Shown one piece after another: positions 1 through 7,293 of a stretch of DNA of 64,000 nucleotides. The notes beneath the pieces are model-generated. The model saw only the letters and a program-made list of their open reading frames with translations, was not told where the DNA came from and made no database searches. Each line of letters opens with the position of its first letter. Positions within the stretch are counted from its first letter, which is position 1. The DNA comes from Hyphomicrobiales bacterium (GTDB taxonomy: Bacteria > Pseudomonadota > Alphaproteobacteria > Rhizobiales > Rhizobiaceae): the NCBI GenBank assembly GCA_900472625.1, contig UCIT01000067.1:1-64000 (forward strand), in the 5' to 3' direction. The position numbers were made by a program, and so were the translations under genes.

Positions 1-777
1 ATCCAGCACCTTGCTTTCGGCAGCGGCGATCATCCCGGGAATGAGATCGGCTTCCGGCAGGTTCTTCCAGTATTTCTTCGGCATCTCCGCCTGCATCGCC
101 TTCACCTTCAAGCGCGCTGGATTGAAGATGTTGGCGTAATAGGTCCGCCACAGCTGGTCGGCCGGATCGGTCAGGTCTGGTTTTTCGCATGCCTCGTTGC
201 TGAGCTTCAGTGTCTCCCCGTCCCAGGCAGCCGATCCCTTGGGCGTCGCGATCACCCAGTCCATGTCGTTGAACCGCTTCTGGAAGAACGGCGCCTTGCG
301 CGCCACGATATGATGGTCGGGTTCGAACCAGGCGAGGAATTTCCGCCGCCCGTTCAGCGAAATCCCCGACCCGACTTCCTTGAAGCGGACAAAGGCCGTC
401 ATCTTGTGGGCATCGCGCCGCACGCTCTTTTCCATCATACGCGCCCGCGCCACATCCTCGTCGGAGGCGACATCGAGCAGCATCCGATCGGCCTGCAGGC
501 GCCAGAGCAATCGGTAGAGCAACTGAAAGCGCATCGAATCGGAATGACAGATCACCGCTTCCGCCAACGCTATAAAAGCGGGCGGAACGGTGAGAGGCTT
601 GCCTGATGCAGCCGATGGCAGCGGCGGGGATGCTTCGGCCTCGCCGAACAGATCCGCGTCGCCACCCTTTTCCCGCCAGTCGATGTCTTCGGGTGCAACG
701 CCCGAGCCGGCCAGCGACCGGGCGGCATCGCGCCACTCGCCAAGCGCCCCCCGGCCATCCAGCAGGACCCGGATCAT
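1..777 (-). CDS. DUF4130 domain protein of the UdgX (uracil-DNA glycosylase-like) family, 3' end cut by window
   Basis: The frame opens with ATG at 777 and runs 259 codons to the window edge without a stop, so the C-terminus is missing. The visible part matches the DUF4130 module that alphaproteobacteria carry in front of a UdgX-type uracil-DNA-binding domain; recognisable pieces are RFQLLYRLLWRLQAD, AHKMTAFVRFKEV and NPARLKVKAMQAEMPKKYW. The UdgX half itself, which would hold the iron-sulfur cluster and the uracil pocket, lies outside the window. The start overlaps the stop of the radical SAM gene in a TGATG junction, so the two are translationally coupled. Role inferred: DNA repair or modification. 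Family membership is fairly secure, the biochemical role is not. Confidence 0.8.
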   Translation of the reverse strand, partial: MIRVLLDGRGALGEWRDAARSLAGSGVAPEDIDWREKGGDADLFGEAEASPPLPSAASGKPLTVPPAFIALAEAVICHSDSMRFQLLYRLLWRLQADRMLLDVASDEDVARARMMEKSVRRDAHKMTAFVRFKEVGSGISLNGRRKFLAWFEPDHHIVARKAPFFQKRFNDMDWVIATPKGSAAWDGETLKLSNEACEKPDLTDPADQLWRTYYANIFNPARLKVKAMQAEMPKKYWKNLPEADLIPGMIAAAESKVLD

Positions 778-2009
778 CACAGCAACGACAGCTGTTCGGG
801 CTTGGGCTCGAACAGCGCCCGGAGATCCTGCCGGTCGATCAGCCGGCGCGGAGACCAGCCCTCGGCGGAAATGAACGCCTGCACCTTCTTGATCGAAACG
901 CCGAGCCGTGTCAGGTCCTCGATCCTCAGCTTACGGAAACGGCGGGCCGACAGGATCGATTTCACCGTCTTCGTCCCCAACCCCGGCACGCGCAGCAAGG
1001 TTTCGCGCGGTGCCTTGTTGATATCGACCGGGAAATCATTGCGGTTGCCGAGCGCCCAGGCAAGCTTCGGATCGAGATTGAGGTCGAGCATGCCGCCGGT
1101 CTGCGTCGAGGTGATCTCGTCCACCCCGAAGCCGTAAAAGCGGTACAGCCAATCGGCTTGGTAGAGCCGATGCTCGCGCATCAGGGGCGGCTTGATAAGC
1201 GGCAGGTTCTTCGACGAATCCGGAATGGGGCTGAAGGCCGAGTAATAGACCCGCTTGAGGCCATAGCTCCCATAGAGCTGGGCACTGGTGCCGAGGATCG
1301 TCGCATCGTTCGCCCCATCGGCGCCGACGATCATCTGCGTGCTTTGCCCGCCGGGCACAAACCGCTTGCGCCGCTTCGTCTGCAGCGTCGGCTCGGCGGC
1401 CGCCTCGATCTTCAACCTCAGATCGCCCATCGAGCGGCGAATGCTGGCCGGCTTCTTCTCCGGCGCCAGCTGCGCGATGCCGCGATCGGTGGGCAGCTCG
1501 ATGTTGAGCGACAGACGATCGGCATAAAGTCCCGCCTCCTCGATCAGATGCGGCGACGCCTCGGGAATCGACTTCAGATGGATGTAGCCGCGGAAATTAT
1601 GCGTGGTCCTGAGCTCCCGCACGATCCGCACCATCTCCTCCATCGTGTGGTCGGAGGAGCGGATGATGCCTGACGACAGGAACAGCCCTTCGATATAGTT
1701 GCGCCGGTAGAACTCCAGCGTCAGCCAGACCACCTCCTCCGGCGTGAACCGCGCCCGCTCGACATTGCTGGATGAGCGGTTGATGCAGTAGGCACAGTCG
1801 TAGATGCAGAAGTTGGTCAGCAGGATTTTCAGGAGCGAGATGCAACGTCCGTCCGGCGCATAGGCGTGACAGATGCCGGCTCCCTCTGTCGAGCCCAGCC
1901 CACCCGATTTCGACGAGTCGCGCTTGGTCGTGCCGCTGGAGGCGCAGGAGGCGTCATATTTGGCCGCGTCCGAAAGGATGGCCAATCGCTCTTCAAGTGA
2001 CTTTTTCAT
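777..2009 (-). CDS. Radical SAM protein, putative DNA modification/repair (DUF4130/UdgX partner)
   Basis: This 410-residue protein has a radical SAM cluster motif, FCIYDCAYC, with cysteines at about 68, 72 and 75, followed by a TIM-barrel-type region. The C-terminus carries a helix-hairpin-helix (VPGLGTKTVKSIL, about 341-353), a non-specific DNA-binding element. It resembles the family annotated as putative DNA modification/repair radical SAM protein, which is found next to DUF4130/UdgX genes as here. The substrate is unknown. I chose ATG 2009 because homologues begin close to the LEERLAILSDAAKYD segment; a GTG at 2021 is also open but overlaps the SOS box. An AAGG lies directly against ATG 2009 and gives little help in choosing. 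Confidence 0.85.
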   Translation of the reverse strand: MKKSLEERLAILSDAAKYDASCASSGTTKRDSSKSGGLGSTEGAGICHAYAPDGRCISLLKILLTNFCIYDCAYCINRSSSNVERARFTPEEVVWLTLEFYRRNYIEGLFLSSGIIRSSDHTMEEMVRIVRELRTTHNFRGYIHLKSIPEASPHLIEEAGLYADRLSLNIELPTDRGIAQLAPEKKPASIRRSMGDLRLKIEAAAEPTLQTKRRKRFVPGGQSTQMIVGADGANDATILGTSAQLYGSYGLKRVYYSAFSPIPDSSKNLPLIKPPLMREHRLYQADWLYRFYGFGVDEITSTQTGGMLDLNLDPKLAWALGNRNDFPVDINKAPRETLLRVPGLGTKTVKSILSARRFRKLRIEDLTRLGVSIKKVQAFISAEGWSPRRLIDRQDLRALFEPKPEQLSLL

Positions 2010-2015
2010 CCTTAT

Positions 2016-2030
2016 GTTCACTATATGTTC
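2016..2030 (-). promoter_or_regulatory. SOS (LexA) box GTTC-N7-GTTC
   Basis: The 15 bases read GTTCACTATATGTTC on the plus strand, an exact match to the direct-repeat LexA operator of alphaproteobacteria (GTTC-N7-GTTC, or GAAC-N7-GAAC on the other strand). It sits 7 bases upstream of the ATG of the radical SAM gene. Bound LexA would therefore block initiation of the radical SAM/DUF4130 operon. Seen in sequence; LexA control is inferred. Confidence 0.8.
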
Positions 2031-2178
2031 TATCGCTAACAGTCAAGAAAGGCCAACAATCTTTGATGTTTTTCAAGTTTTGCGCGAAAAGCCGGCGAAG
2101 GTTGCAAGCCATGTCATCGAATTCTCTGGAAATCGGCGGATGCAATCTGCTATAAACGAGCGAATAAGTTTGTTGCAC

Positions 2179-2214
2179 GGTTCCGAAGCTCCCCTTCGGG
2201 ACCTGTTTTCTTTT
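2179..2214 (+). promoter_or_regulatory. Hairpin plus T-rich tract in the greA leader (possible attenuator)
   Basis: A 10-bp stem (2179-2188 with 2194-2203, one G-T pair, 5-base loop) is followed by the T-rich run TGTTTTCTTTT at 2204-2214, 46 bases before the greA start. The shape is that of an intrinsic terminator pointing into greA. It could end a short leader RNA or attenuate greA. The T tract is interrupted, so terminator strength is uncertain. Confidence 0.4.
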
Positions 2215-2260
2215 GTGTCACTGCCTACCTAAGCTGACACAAAGACCGAAGGACGGAAAA

Positions 2261-2737
2261 ATGGTTGATAAGGTACCGATGACACAGGGTGGGTTCGTCA
2301 AGTTGCAGGAAGAACTGCGCTGGCGTCAGCAGGAAGAGCGCCCGCGCATCATCGAGGCAATTGCCGAAGCGCGCGCCCATGGCGACCTGTCGGAAAATGC
2401 CGAGTACCATGCCGCCAAGGAAGCACAGAGCCACAATGAAGGCCGCATCGGCGAGGTCGAGGACCTGGTCGCGCGCGCCGAGGTCATCGACCTTTCCAAG
2501 ATGTCCGGCAGCAAGATCAAGTTCGGAGCCAAGGTGAAGCTCGTCGACGAGGACACCGAGGAAGAAAAGACCTACCAGATTGTCGGCGATCAGGAAGCCG
2601 ACGTGAAGGCCGGCCGCATCTCGATCTCTTCGCCCATCGCCCGTGCCCTGATCGGCAAGGAAGTCGGCGATTCCATCGAGGTCAACGCGCCCGGCGGTGC
2701 CAAGGCATACGAAGTGCTGGCGATCACCTGGGGCTGA
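2261..2737 (+). CDS. greA: Transcription elongation factor GreA
   Basis: A 158-residue GreA of normal length. The N-terminal coiled coil enters the RNA polymerase secondary channel; its acidic tip is visible as GDLSENAEYHAAKEAQ (Asp42, Glu45), the residues that stimulate cleavage of backtracked RNA. The C-terminal globular domain ends in YEVLAITWG. The ATG at 2261 follows GAAGGACGG and matches the usual start (MVDKVPMT); an upstream in-frame GTG at 2213 would add an untypical tail. The next gene, lpsB, begins 4 bases after the stop, so the two are probably cotranscribed. Confidence 0.97.
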   Translation: MVDKVPMTQGGFVKLQEELRWRQQEERPRIIEAIAEARAHGDLSENAEYHAAKEAQSHNEGRIGEVEDLVARAEVIDLSKMSGSKIKFGAKVKLVDEDTEEEKTYQIVGDQEADVKAGRISISSPIARALIGKEVGDSIEVNAPGGAKAYEVLAITWG

Positions 2738-2741
2738 TCCC

Positions 2742-3818
2742 TTGGCAGATCGCGGCCGCTCCGACATCGTCGATATTGCTGACGTCGAAATCATAGCGCC
2801 GAATTTCAAGAAACGGCTTTCCGGCGTCACCTCGACGATCATCCAGCTTATTCCGGTGCAGCGCGCCCTCGGTCAGAAGATCGCGGCGCTCGGCCCCGGA
2901 TTGCCGTCGGATATTCCGCACATCCGCTTCCACGATCTCCTCCGTCTCTGGCGCGCGCCGATGACCCGACGCTTCCGCGTCTGGCACGCCCGCCGCAATA
3001 TTGAGATGCTCCCCGCCCTCGTCATGCGCGATCTGCTGCGCATGAAGCTGAAGATCGTCTTTACTTCCGCCTCGCAGCGCAGGCATAGCGGCTGGACGAA
3101 ATTCCTGGTCTCGAAGATGGACGCGGTGATCGCCACGTCAGGCAAGACCGCCAACTATCTCGAGCGCCCGAGCACCGTCATCCTCCACGGCATCGATACC
3201 GCCCGCTTCTCGCCGCCATCGGACAAGGCGCAGGCCAAGCGCGCATGCGGTCTCGACCCGAGCAAAAAGATCGCCGGCTGCTTCGGCCGCGTCCGCAATC
3301 AGAAGGGCACCGATCTCTTTGTGGATACGATGCTGCGGCTGCTGCCCGATCACCAGGACTGGACAGCAATCATCGCCGGTCGAGCGACGGCGCAGCATGT
3401 CGACTTCGAGAACGGCCTGAAGGCAAAGGTTGCAGCCGCCGGCCTCTCAGACCGCATCCTCTTCGTCGGCGAACACACCAATATCAACGACTGGTACCGC
3501 GCCCTCGACCTGTTCGTCGCGCCGCAGCGCTGGGAAGGCTTTGGCCTGACCCCGCTGGAGGCCATGGCATCGGGTGTCCCCGTGGTGGCCACCGATGTCG
3601 GCGCCTTTCCAGAAATCGTCACCAAGGGCGATACCGGAACCGGCATGCTGATCGGTCGCGACGATCTCGACGCCATGACCAATGCCGTGGCTACGCTGAT
3701 GGACGATGAAGCCACGCTGGCGCGTTGTGCCGGCAACGCACGGCCGCATGTGATGGAGAATTTCAGGATCGAGGGTGAAGCAGCCAAGCTCAAGGCCGTC
3801 TACGACAGTCTTGGCTGA
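2742..3818 (+). CDS. lpsB: LPS core glycosyltransferase, LpsB/LpcC type (GT4)
   Basis: A 358-residue GT-B fold glycosyltransferase. The N-terminus (VEIIAPNFKKRLSGVTSTI) and RVWHARRN region are characteristic of rhizobial LpsB and R. leguminosarum LpcC, the mannosyltransferase of the LPS inner core. The C-terminal half has the family 4 nucleotide-sugar signature RWEGFGLTPLEAMASGVPVV (about 267-286). It acts on the cytoplasmic face of the inner membrane. No good ATG exists before the conserved N-terminus; TTG 2742 with GGGG upstream is preferred. An ATG at 2697 lies inside greA. Placement after greA and before an lrp-type gene agrees with the S. meliloti LPS locus as I recall it. Confidence 0.9.
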   Translation: MADRGRSDIVDIADVEIIAPNFKKRLSGVTSTIIQLIPVQRALGQKIAALGPGLPSDIPHIRFHDLLRLWRAPMTRRFRVWHARRNIEMLPALVMRDLLRMKLKIVFTSASQRRHSGWTKFLVSKMDAVIATSGKTANYLERPSTVILHGIDTARFSPPSDKAQAKRACGLDPSKKIAGCFGRVRNQKGTDLFVDTMLRLLPDHQDWTAIIAGRATAQHVDFENGLKAKVAAAGLSDRILFVGEHTNINDWYRALDLFVAPQRWEGFGLTPLEAMASGVPVVATDVGAFPEIVTKGDTGTGMLIGRDDLDAMTNAVATLMDDEATLARCAGNARPHVMENFRIEGEAAKLKAVYDSLG

Positions 3819-3864
3819 CGCATGCGGGCCCTGGCGTGTAACCAGTCGCCGTTCCCTTCGGAAC

Positions 3865-4332
3865 TCAGACCTCGACCAGGCCGAGCTTCTTGACCTGCCG
3901 GATCGTCAGCATGGTCCGCACCGTATCGACGTGCTCATTGGCCGTCAGCACCTCGATCACGAAGTCTTGAAACCGTGTCAGGTTCTGCGCCACGCAATGC
4001 AGCAGGAAATCGCTGTCACCGGAGACCATCCAGGCCTGGCGCACCAGCGGCCATTCCGTGGTGGCGGCGGCAAAGGCCTTAAGGTTCGCTTCCGACTGAT
4101 GCTTGAGGCCGACCATGCAGAAGGCAACCAGATCGAAGCCGAGCTTCGGGCTGTTCAGCATTGCGTGATAGCCTTCGATGATCCCGGATTCCTCGAGCTT
4201 GCGCACGCGGCGAAGACAAGGCGGCGCCGATATCCCGACGCGGTCGGCGAGTTCCACATTGGTCATGCGGCCGTCCGCCTGCAGCTCACGCAAAATCTTT
4301 ATGTCGATGGCGTCCAGTTCAGCGCGAACCAA
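3865..4332 (-). CDS. Lrp/AsnC family transcriptional regulator
   Basis: A 155-residue Lrp-type regulator: N-terminal helix-turn-helix (ILRELQADGRMTNVELADRV and SAPPCLRRVRKLEESGII), then an RAM ligand-binding domain (VSGDSDFLLHCVA near residue 100). Such proteins bind DNA as octameric discs and sense amino acids. TTG 4332 is chosen because AAAGG lies 7 bases upstream and the protein then begins just before the conserved LDAIDIKIL; a longer frame opens at 4539 but adds non-conserved sequence. It is divergent from trxB across a 230-base intergenic region and may regulate itself. Confidence 0.9.
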   Translation of the reverse strand: MVRAELDAIDIKILRELQADGRMTNVELADRVGISAPPCLRRVRKLEESGIIEGYHAMLNSPKLGFDLVAFCMVGLKHQSEANLKAFAAATTEWPLVRQAWMVSGDSDFLLHCVAQNLTRFQDFVIEVLTANEHVDTVRTMLTIRQVKKLGLVEV

Positions 4333-4562
4333 GAGAGTGCCTTTCTTTAAAATCCCGATTCCAGCTTCTATATAAAGCGCAACAATACGCAAGAATGTTT
4401 CCCTGTGATGACCGATTCTTGCACACCCACAGTGAATGCCTTGTTGGTAACGCAAGGCTGCCCTTGAATAAAAGCATTGGTCGTTCATAAATGATGGATG
4501 GATCGCGAGATGGCCGCATTGGCCTTTTAGCCACCGCATCCAGCCAGTTGAAAGGAAGTCTC

Positions 4563-5537
4563 ATGTCCGCCCGCCACACCAAGGTGCTCATCATCGGATC
4601 CGGCCCCGCCGGCTATACCGCTGCCGTCTATGCGGCGCGCGCGATGCTGAAGCCCGTCCTGATCGCCGGGATGGAACAGGGCGGCCAGCTGATGATCACC
4701 ACTGACGTCGAGAATTATCCGGGCTTCGCCGATCCGATCCAGGGCCCGTGGCTGATGGAGCAGATGCTGCAGCAGGCCAAGCATGTCGGCGCCGAGATCG
4801 TCAACGACATCGTCACCGAAGTCGAGATGAACCAGCGCCCCTTCGTCGCCCGCACCGACAGCGGCCAGGTCTGGACCGCCGATACGCTGATCATCGCCAC
4901 CGGCGCCAAGGCCAAGTGGCTCGGCATCGAGAGCGAACAGACATTCCAGGGCTTCGGCGTCTCCGCCTGCGCCACCTGCGACGGTTTCTTCTATCGCAAC
5001 AAGGACGTGATCGTGGTCGGCGGCGGCAACTCGGCCGTTGAGGAAGCGCTCTATCTGTCGAACATCGCCAAGACGGTCACCGTCGTGCACCGCCGCGACA
5101 GCTTCCGCTCGGAAAAGATCCTGCAGGAACGCATCTTCGCCAAGGATAACGTCAAGATTCTCTGGAACACTGAGATTGCCGAGATCACCGGTGCCCCGGC
5201 CAAGCCGCCGATGCCGCCATCGGTTTCGGGCGTGCGTCTGCGCGACGTCAGAACCGGCGTCGTTGCCGACCACACCATCGACGGCGTCTTCGTGGCGATC
5301 GGCCATGCACCGGCGACCGAACTGTTCAAGGGCAAGCTGAAGCTCAAGGACAACGGATACCTCTGGACGGCGCCCGATTCGACCGCAACCAGCGTCCAGG
5401 GCGTTTACGCCGCCGGCGACGTCACCGACGATACTTTCCGCCAGGCGATCACCGCCGCAGGCCTGGGTTGCATGGCAGCGCTCGAAGCCGAACGATATCT
5501 CACGGGCCAGCTGCCCGTCGCCGTAGCTGCGGAGTAA
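4563..5537 (+). CDS. trxB: Thioredoxin-disulfide reductase TrxB
   Basis: A 324-residue flavoprotein that uses NADPH to reduce thioredoxin. Visible are the FAD dinucleotide fold GSGPAGYTAAVYAAR (12-26), the redox-active CATC (Cys136, Cys139), the NADPH fold VVGGGNSAVEEA near 151-162, and the C-terminal FAD signature GVYAAGDVTD. The ATG at 4563 follows AAAGGAAG by a normal spacing. The LysR gene begins 22 bases after the stop; the pair trxB-lsrB is conserved in Rhizobiaceae and ties redox homeostasis to LysR control. Confidence 0.97.
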   Translation: MSARHTKVLIIGSGPAGYTAAVYAARAMLKPVLIAGMEQGGQLMITTDVENYPGFADPIQGPWLMEQMLQQAKHVGAEIVNDIVTEVEMNQRPFVARTDSGQVWTADTLIIATGAKAKWLGIESEQTFQGFGVSACATCDGFFYRNKDVIVVGGGNSAVEEALYLSNIAKTVTVVHRRDSFRSEKILQERIFAKDNVKILWNTEIAEITGAPAKPPMPPSVSGVRLRDVRTGVVADHTIDGVFVAIGHAPATELFKGKLKLKDNGYLWTAPDSTATSVQGVYAAGDVTDDTFRQAITAAGLGCMAALEAERYLTGQLPVAVAAE

Positions 5538-5559
5538 GATCGGCATGAGGGGTAGTGGA

Positions 5560-6456
5560 ATGCCGTTGGACTGGGACAAGCTGCGCATTTTCCACGCAGC
5601 TGCCGAAGCCGGTTCGTTCACCCATGCAGCCGATAAACTGCATCTCTCGCAGTCGGCCATCAGCCGTCAGGTCAGCGCGCTCGAGCAGGATGTCGGAACC
5701 AAGCTGTTCCACCGCCACGCCCGCGGCCTGATTCTCACCGAGCAGGGCGAGTTGCTCTACCGCACGGCTCACGACGTGCTGCTGAAACTCGAAACCGTCA
5801 AGATGCAGCTGACGGAGACGACGGAGACGCCGCAGGGCAAGCTCCGCGTCACCACCACGGTCGGTCTCGGCCAGGGCTGGCTGACCGATAAGATCCAGGA
5901 GTTCATGCAGCTCTATCCCGACGTCCAGATCCAGCTGATCCTCGACAACGAGGAAGTGGACGTCAACATGCGCTACGCCGATTGCGCCATTCGCCTGCGC
6001 CAGCCGCAGCAGTCGGACCTTATCCAGCGCAAGCTGTTCACCGTGCACATGCACGTCTACGCCGCCCCCTCCTACATCAATCGACATGGAGAGCCGCAGG
6101 CGGTCGAGGATCTCGACAATCACCGGATCATCACCTTCGGCGAACCGGCGCCAAACTATCTGCTCGATGTGAACTGGCTTGAAATCGCCGGCCGCTCCTC
6201 CGACAACAAGCGCATGCCGCACCTGCAGATCAACAGCCAGACATCGATCAAGCGCGCCTGCCTGCTCGGTATGGGAATCGCCTGCTTGCCCGACTATATC
6301 GTCGGCCGTGACCCGGGACTGATTCAGCTGCCGATCAACGCCGATGTGCCGTCATTCGACACCTATTTCTGCTATCCCGACGAAATGAAGAACGCTGCCA
6401 AGCTTAAGGCTTTCCGAGATTTCATCGTCAGCAAGGCCAGAAACTGGAGCTTCTAG
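5560..6456 (+). CDS. lsrB: LysR-type regulator, LsrB/VtlR orthologue
   Basis: A 298-residue LysR protein: N-terminal winged helix-turn-helix (FTHAADKLHLSQSAISRQVSAL, 20-41) and a periplasmic-binding-like effector domain from about 90. The start MPLDWDKLRIF, the position after trxB and the AbcR sRNA pair directly downstream identify it as the rhizobial LsrB (Brucella/Agrobacterium VtlR). Orthologues are linked to redox balance, LPS and symbiosis or virulence, and VtlR controls AbcR sRNA expression. Four cysteines (142, 234, 242, 271) are candidates for redox sensing. ATG 5560 has GAGGGG upstream; ATG 5545 is an alternative. Confidence 0.9.
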   Translation: MPLDWDKLRIFHAAAEAGSFTHAADKLHLSQSAISRQVSALEQDVGTKLFHRHARGLILTEQGELLYRTAHDVLLKLETVKMQLTETTETPQGKLRVTTTVGLGQGWLTDKIQEFMQLYPDVQIQLILDNEEVDVNMRYADCAIRLRQPQQSDLIQRKLFTVHMHVYAAPSYINRHGEPQAVEDLDNHRIITFGEPAPNYLLDVNWLEIAGRSSDNKRMPHLQINSQTSIKRACLLGMGIACLPDYIVGRDPGLIQLPINADVPSFDTYFCYPDEMKNAAKLKAFRDFIVSKARNWSF

Positions 6457-6494
6457 CTGTTTTTGCAGAGAAATCGGTAAGCCGTGCGCTTATT

Positions 6495-6509
6495 GCATGC
6501 CAGTCATGC
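6495..6509 (+). promoter_or_regulatory. GCAT-N7-ATGC dyad upstream of first AbcR sRNA
   Basis: A perfect dyad GCAT-N7-ATGC begins 65 bases before G6560, the first base of the conserved GATGCACA at the sRNA 5' end, and is followed by CAAAA-N4-ATTG. The second AbcR copy has the same arrangement at the same distance. LysR proteins bind dyads of this size, so LsrB/VtlR is a plausible ligand; that is inference. Confidence 0.5.
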
Positions 6510-6557
6510 ACAAAAATTGATTGCCGCCTGCACATTAAAACACCATATCAAGCTCAG

Positions 6558-6671
6558 CTGATGCACACGGTGGCTTTTCCTCCCAGTTCCACCGCATTAG
6601 CTGTTCCCCTCTGGAGGTTTAGACCTTCATACCTATAAAGGGCCCTGGTTTTCCGGTGGCCCTCTTTTTTT
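6558..6671 (+). ncRNA. abcR: AbcR-type trans-acting sRNA, copy 1
   Basis: This has the build of an AbcR sRNA. A 5' stem (CGGTGG 6568-6573 with CCACCG 6589-6594) presents CTCCCAG (6580-6586) in its loop, a target-pairing motif. A second unpaired block, GCTGTTCCCCTCTGGAGG, follows. An intrinsic terminator (GGGCC/GGCCC stem, 6640-6660, then CTCTTTTTTT) ends it. AbcR RNAs are Hfq-dependent and repress many ABC-transporter mRNAs for solute uptake. The copy lies 215 bases before a second, closely similar one, between lsrB and an ArsR gene as in other Rhizobiaceae. The 5' end is estimated from the conserved block. I cannot say which copy corresponds to AbcR1 and which to AbcR2. Confidence 0.85.
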
Positions 6672-6709
6672 GCCTTATTTTTCCGCAACGCAACAGAAAA
6701 TGCTGCAAC

Positions 6710-6724
6710 GCATAGCAGGCATGC
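6710..6724 (+). promoter_or_regulatory. GCAT-N7-ATGC dyad upstream of second AbcR sRNA
   Basis: The same GCAT-N7-ATGC dyad as at 6495, again followed by CAAAA-N4-ATTG and again starting exactly 65 bases before the conserved sRNA 5' block (G6775). The seven spacer bases differ from copy 1, so the half-sites seem to be what is kept. Confidence 0.5.
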
Positions 6725-6772
6725 GCAAAAGGGCATTGAATTCTGCCTCCGAAAGCATCATATCGCTCTCAG

Positions 6773-6885
6773 TTGATGCACATGGCGGTTCTCTCCCAGT
6801 GCCGCCGCATTAGCTGTTCCCCTCTGGAGGTTGAATGACCTTCACACCTTAAAGGGCCCCGATTTATCGGAGGCCCTCTTTTTTT
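6773..6885 (+). ncRNA. abcR: AbcR-type trans-acting sRNA, copy 2
   Basis: Second tandem AbcR copy. The 5' hairpin is GGCGG/CCGCC with CTCCCAG at 6792-6798 in the loop; base changes on both sides of the stem relative to copy 1 keep the pairing, which supports the RNA fold. The block GCTGTTCCCCTCTGGAGG is identical to copy 1. The terminator is GGGCCCCGA/TCGGAGGCCC (6854-6876) with a CTCTTTTTTT tail. The linker between the second pairing block and the terminator differs, which may give the two copies partly different targets. Confidence 0.85.
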
Positions 6886-6914
6886 GCTTAAAATTTAACC
6901 AGAGAAAAAGAGTA

Positions 6915-6930
6915 ATGCGCGTTTGCGCAT
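6915..6930 (+). promoter_or_regulatory. Inverted repeat ATGCGC-N4-GCGCAT before the ArsR gene
   Basis: A perfect 6-bp inverted repeat with a 4-base spacer lies 68 bases upstream of the ArsR-family start codon. It is a plausible autoregulatory operator for that gene. The assignment rests on position and symmetry only. Confidence 0.35.
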
Positions 6931-6997
6931 GCCTTGAATATCGAAAACCATCAATCCATATATCGTCCAGAAACGATTTACAGTTCGGCGAACGACG

Positions 6998-7291
6998 ATG
7001 GACAACGACGAAATCCTGAAAGCGCTCTCCCATCCCAAGCGGATGGAAATCCTCAACTGGCTGAAAAACCCGGAGGCGCATTTTGCCTCGCAGGAGCATC
7101 CGCTCGAGATGGGCGTCTGCGCCAGCCAGTTCGAACGCTGCGGCCTGTCGCAGTCCACCGTTTCGGCGCATCTTGGAACGCTGAGCCGCGCCAATCTCGT
7201 CACCACCCGCCGCGTCGGCCAGTGGATCTTCTACAAACGCAACGAAGAAACCATCGCTGCATTCCTGAAGCAGCTGGCACAGGACCTTTAA
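6998..7291 (+). CDS. ArsR family winged-helix regulator
   Basis: A 97-residue ArsR/SmtB-type regulator. It begins ILKALSHPKRMEILNWL, followed by the recognition helix SQSTVSAHLGTLSRANLVTTRRVGQWIFYK. There are only two cysteines (in GVCASQFERCGLS, about residues 43 and 49) and no classic metal-binding CxC in helix alpha-3, so metal sensing is doubtful; the pair could be redox-active. The stop is 2 bases before the start of the MFS exporter, so the two form an operon and the regulator probably controls the exporter. Confidence 0.9.
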   Translation: MDNDEILKALSHPKRMEILNWLKNPEAHFASQEHPLEMGVCASQFERCGLSQSTVSAHLGTLSRANLVTTRRVGQWIFYKRNEETIAAFLKQLAQDL

Positions 7292-7293
7292 TC

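Noticed and set aside
777..2009. Spore photolyase as the name of the radical SAM protein
   Set aside because: The CxxxCxxC placement and the HhH tail with the DUF4130 partner fit the DNA modification/repair radical SAM family better than SplB.
4527..5660. Long open frame on the strand opposite trxB and the start of lsrB
   Set aside because: Its sequence has no recognisable domain, and the opposite strand codes for a clearly conserved enzyme. In GC-rich DNA such frames arise from the codon bias of the real gene.
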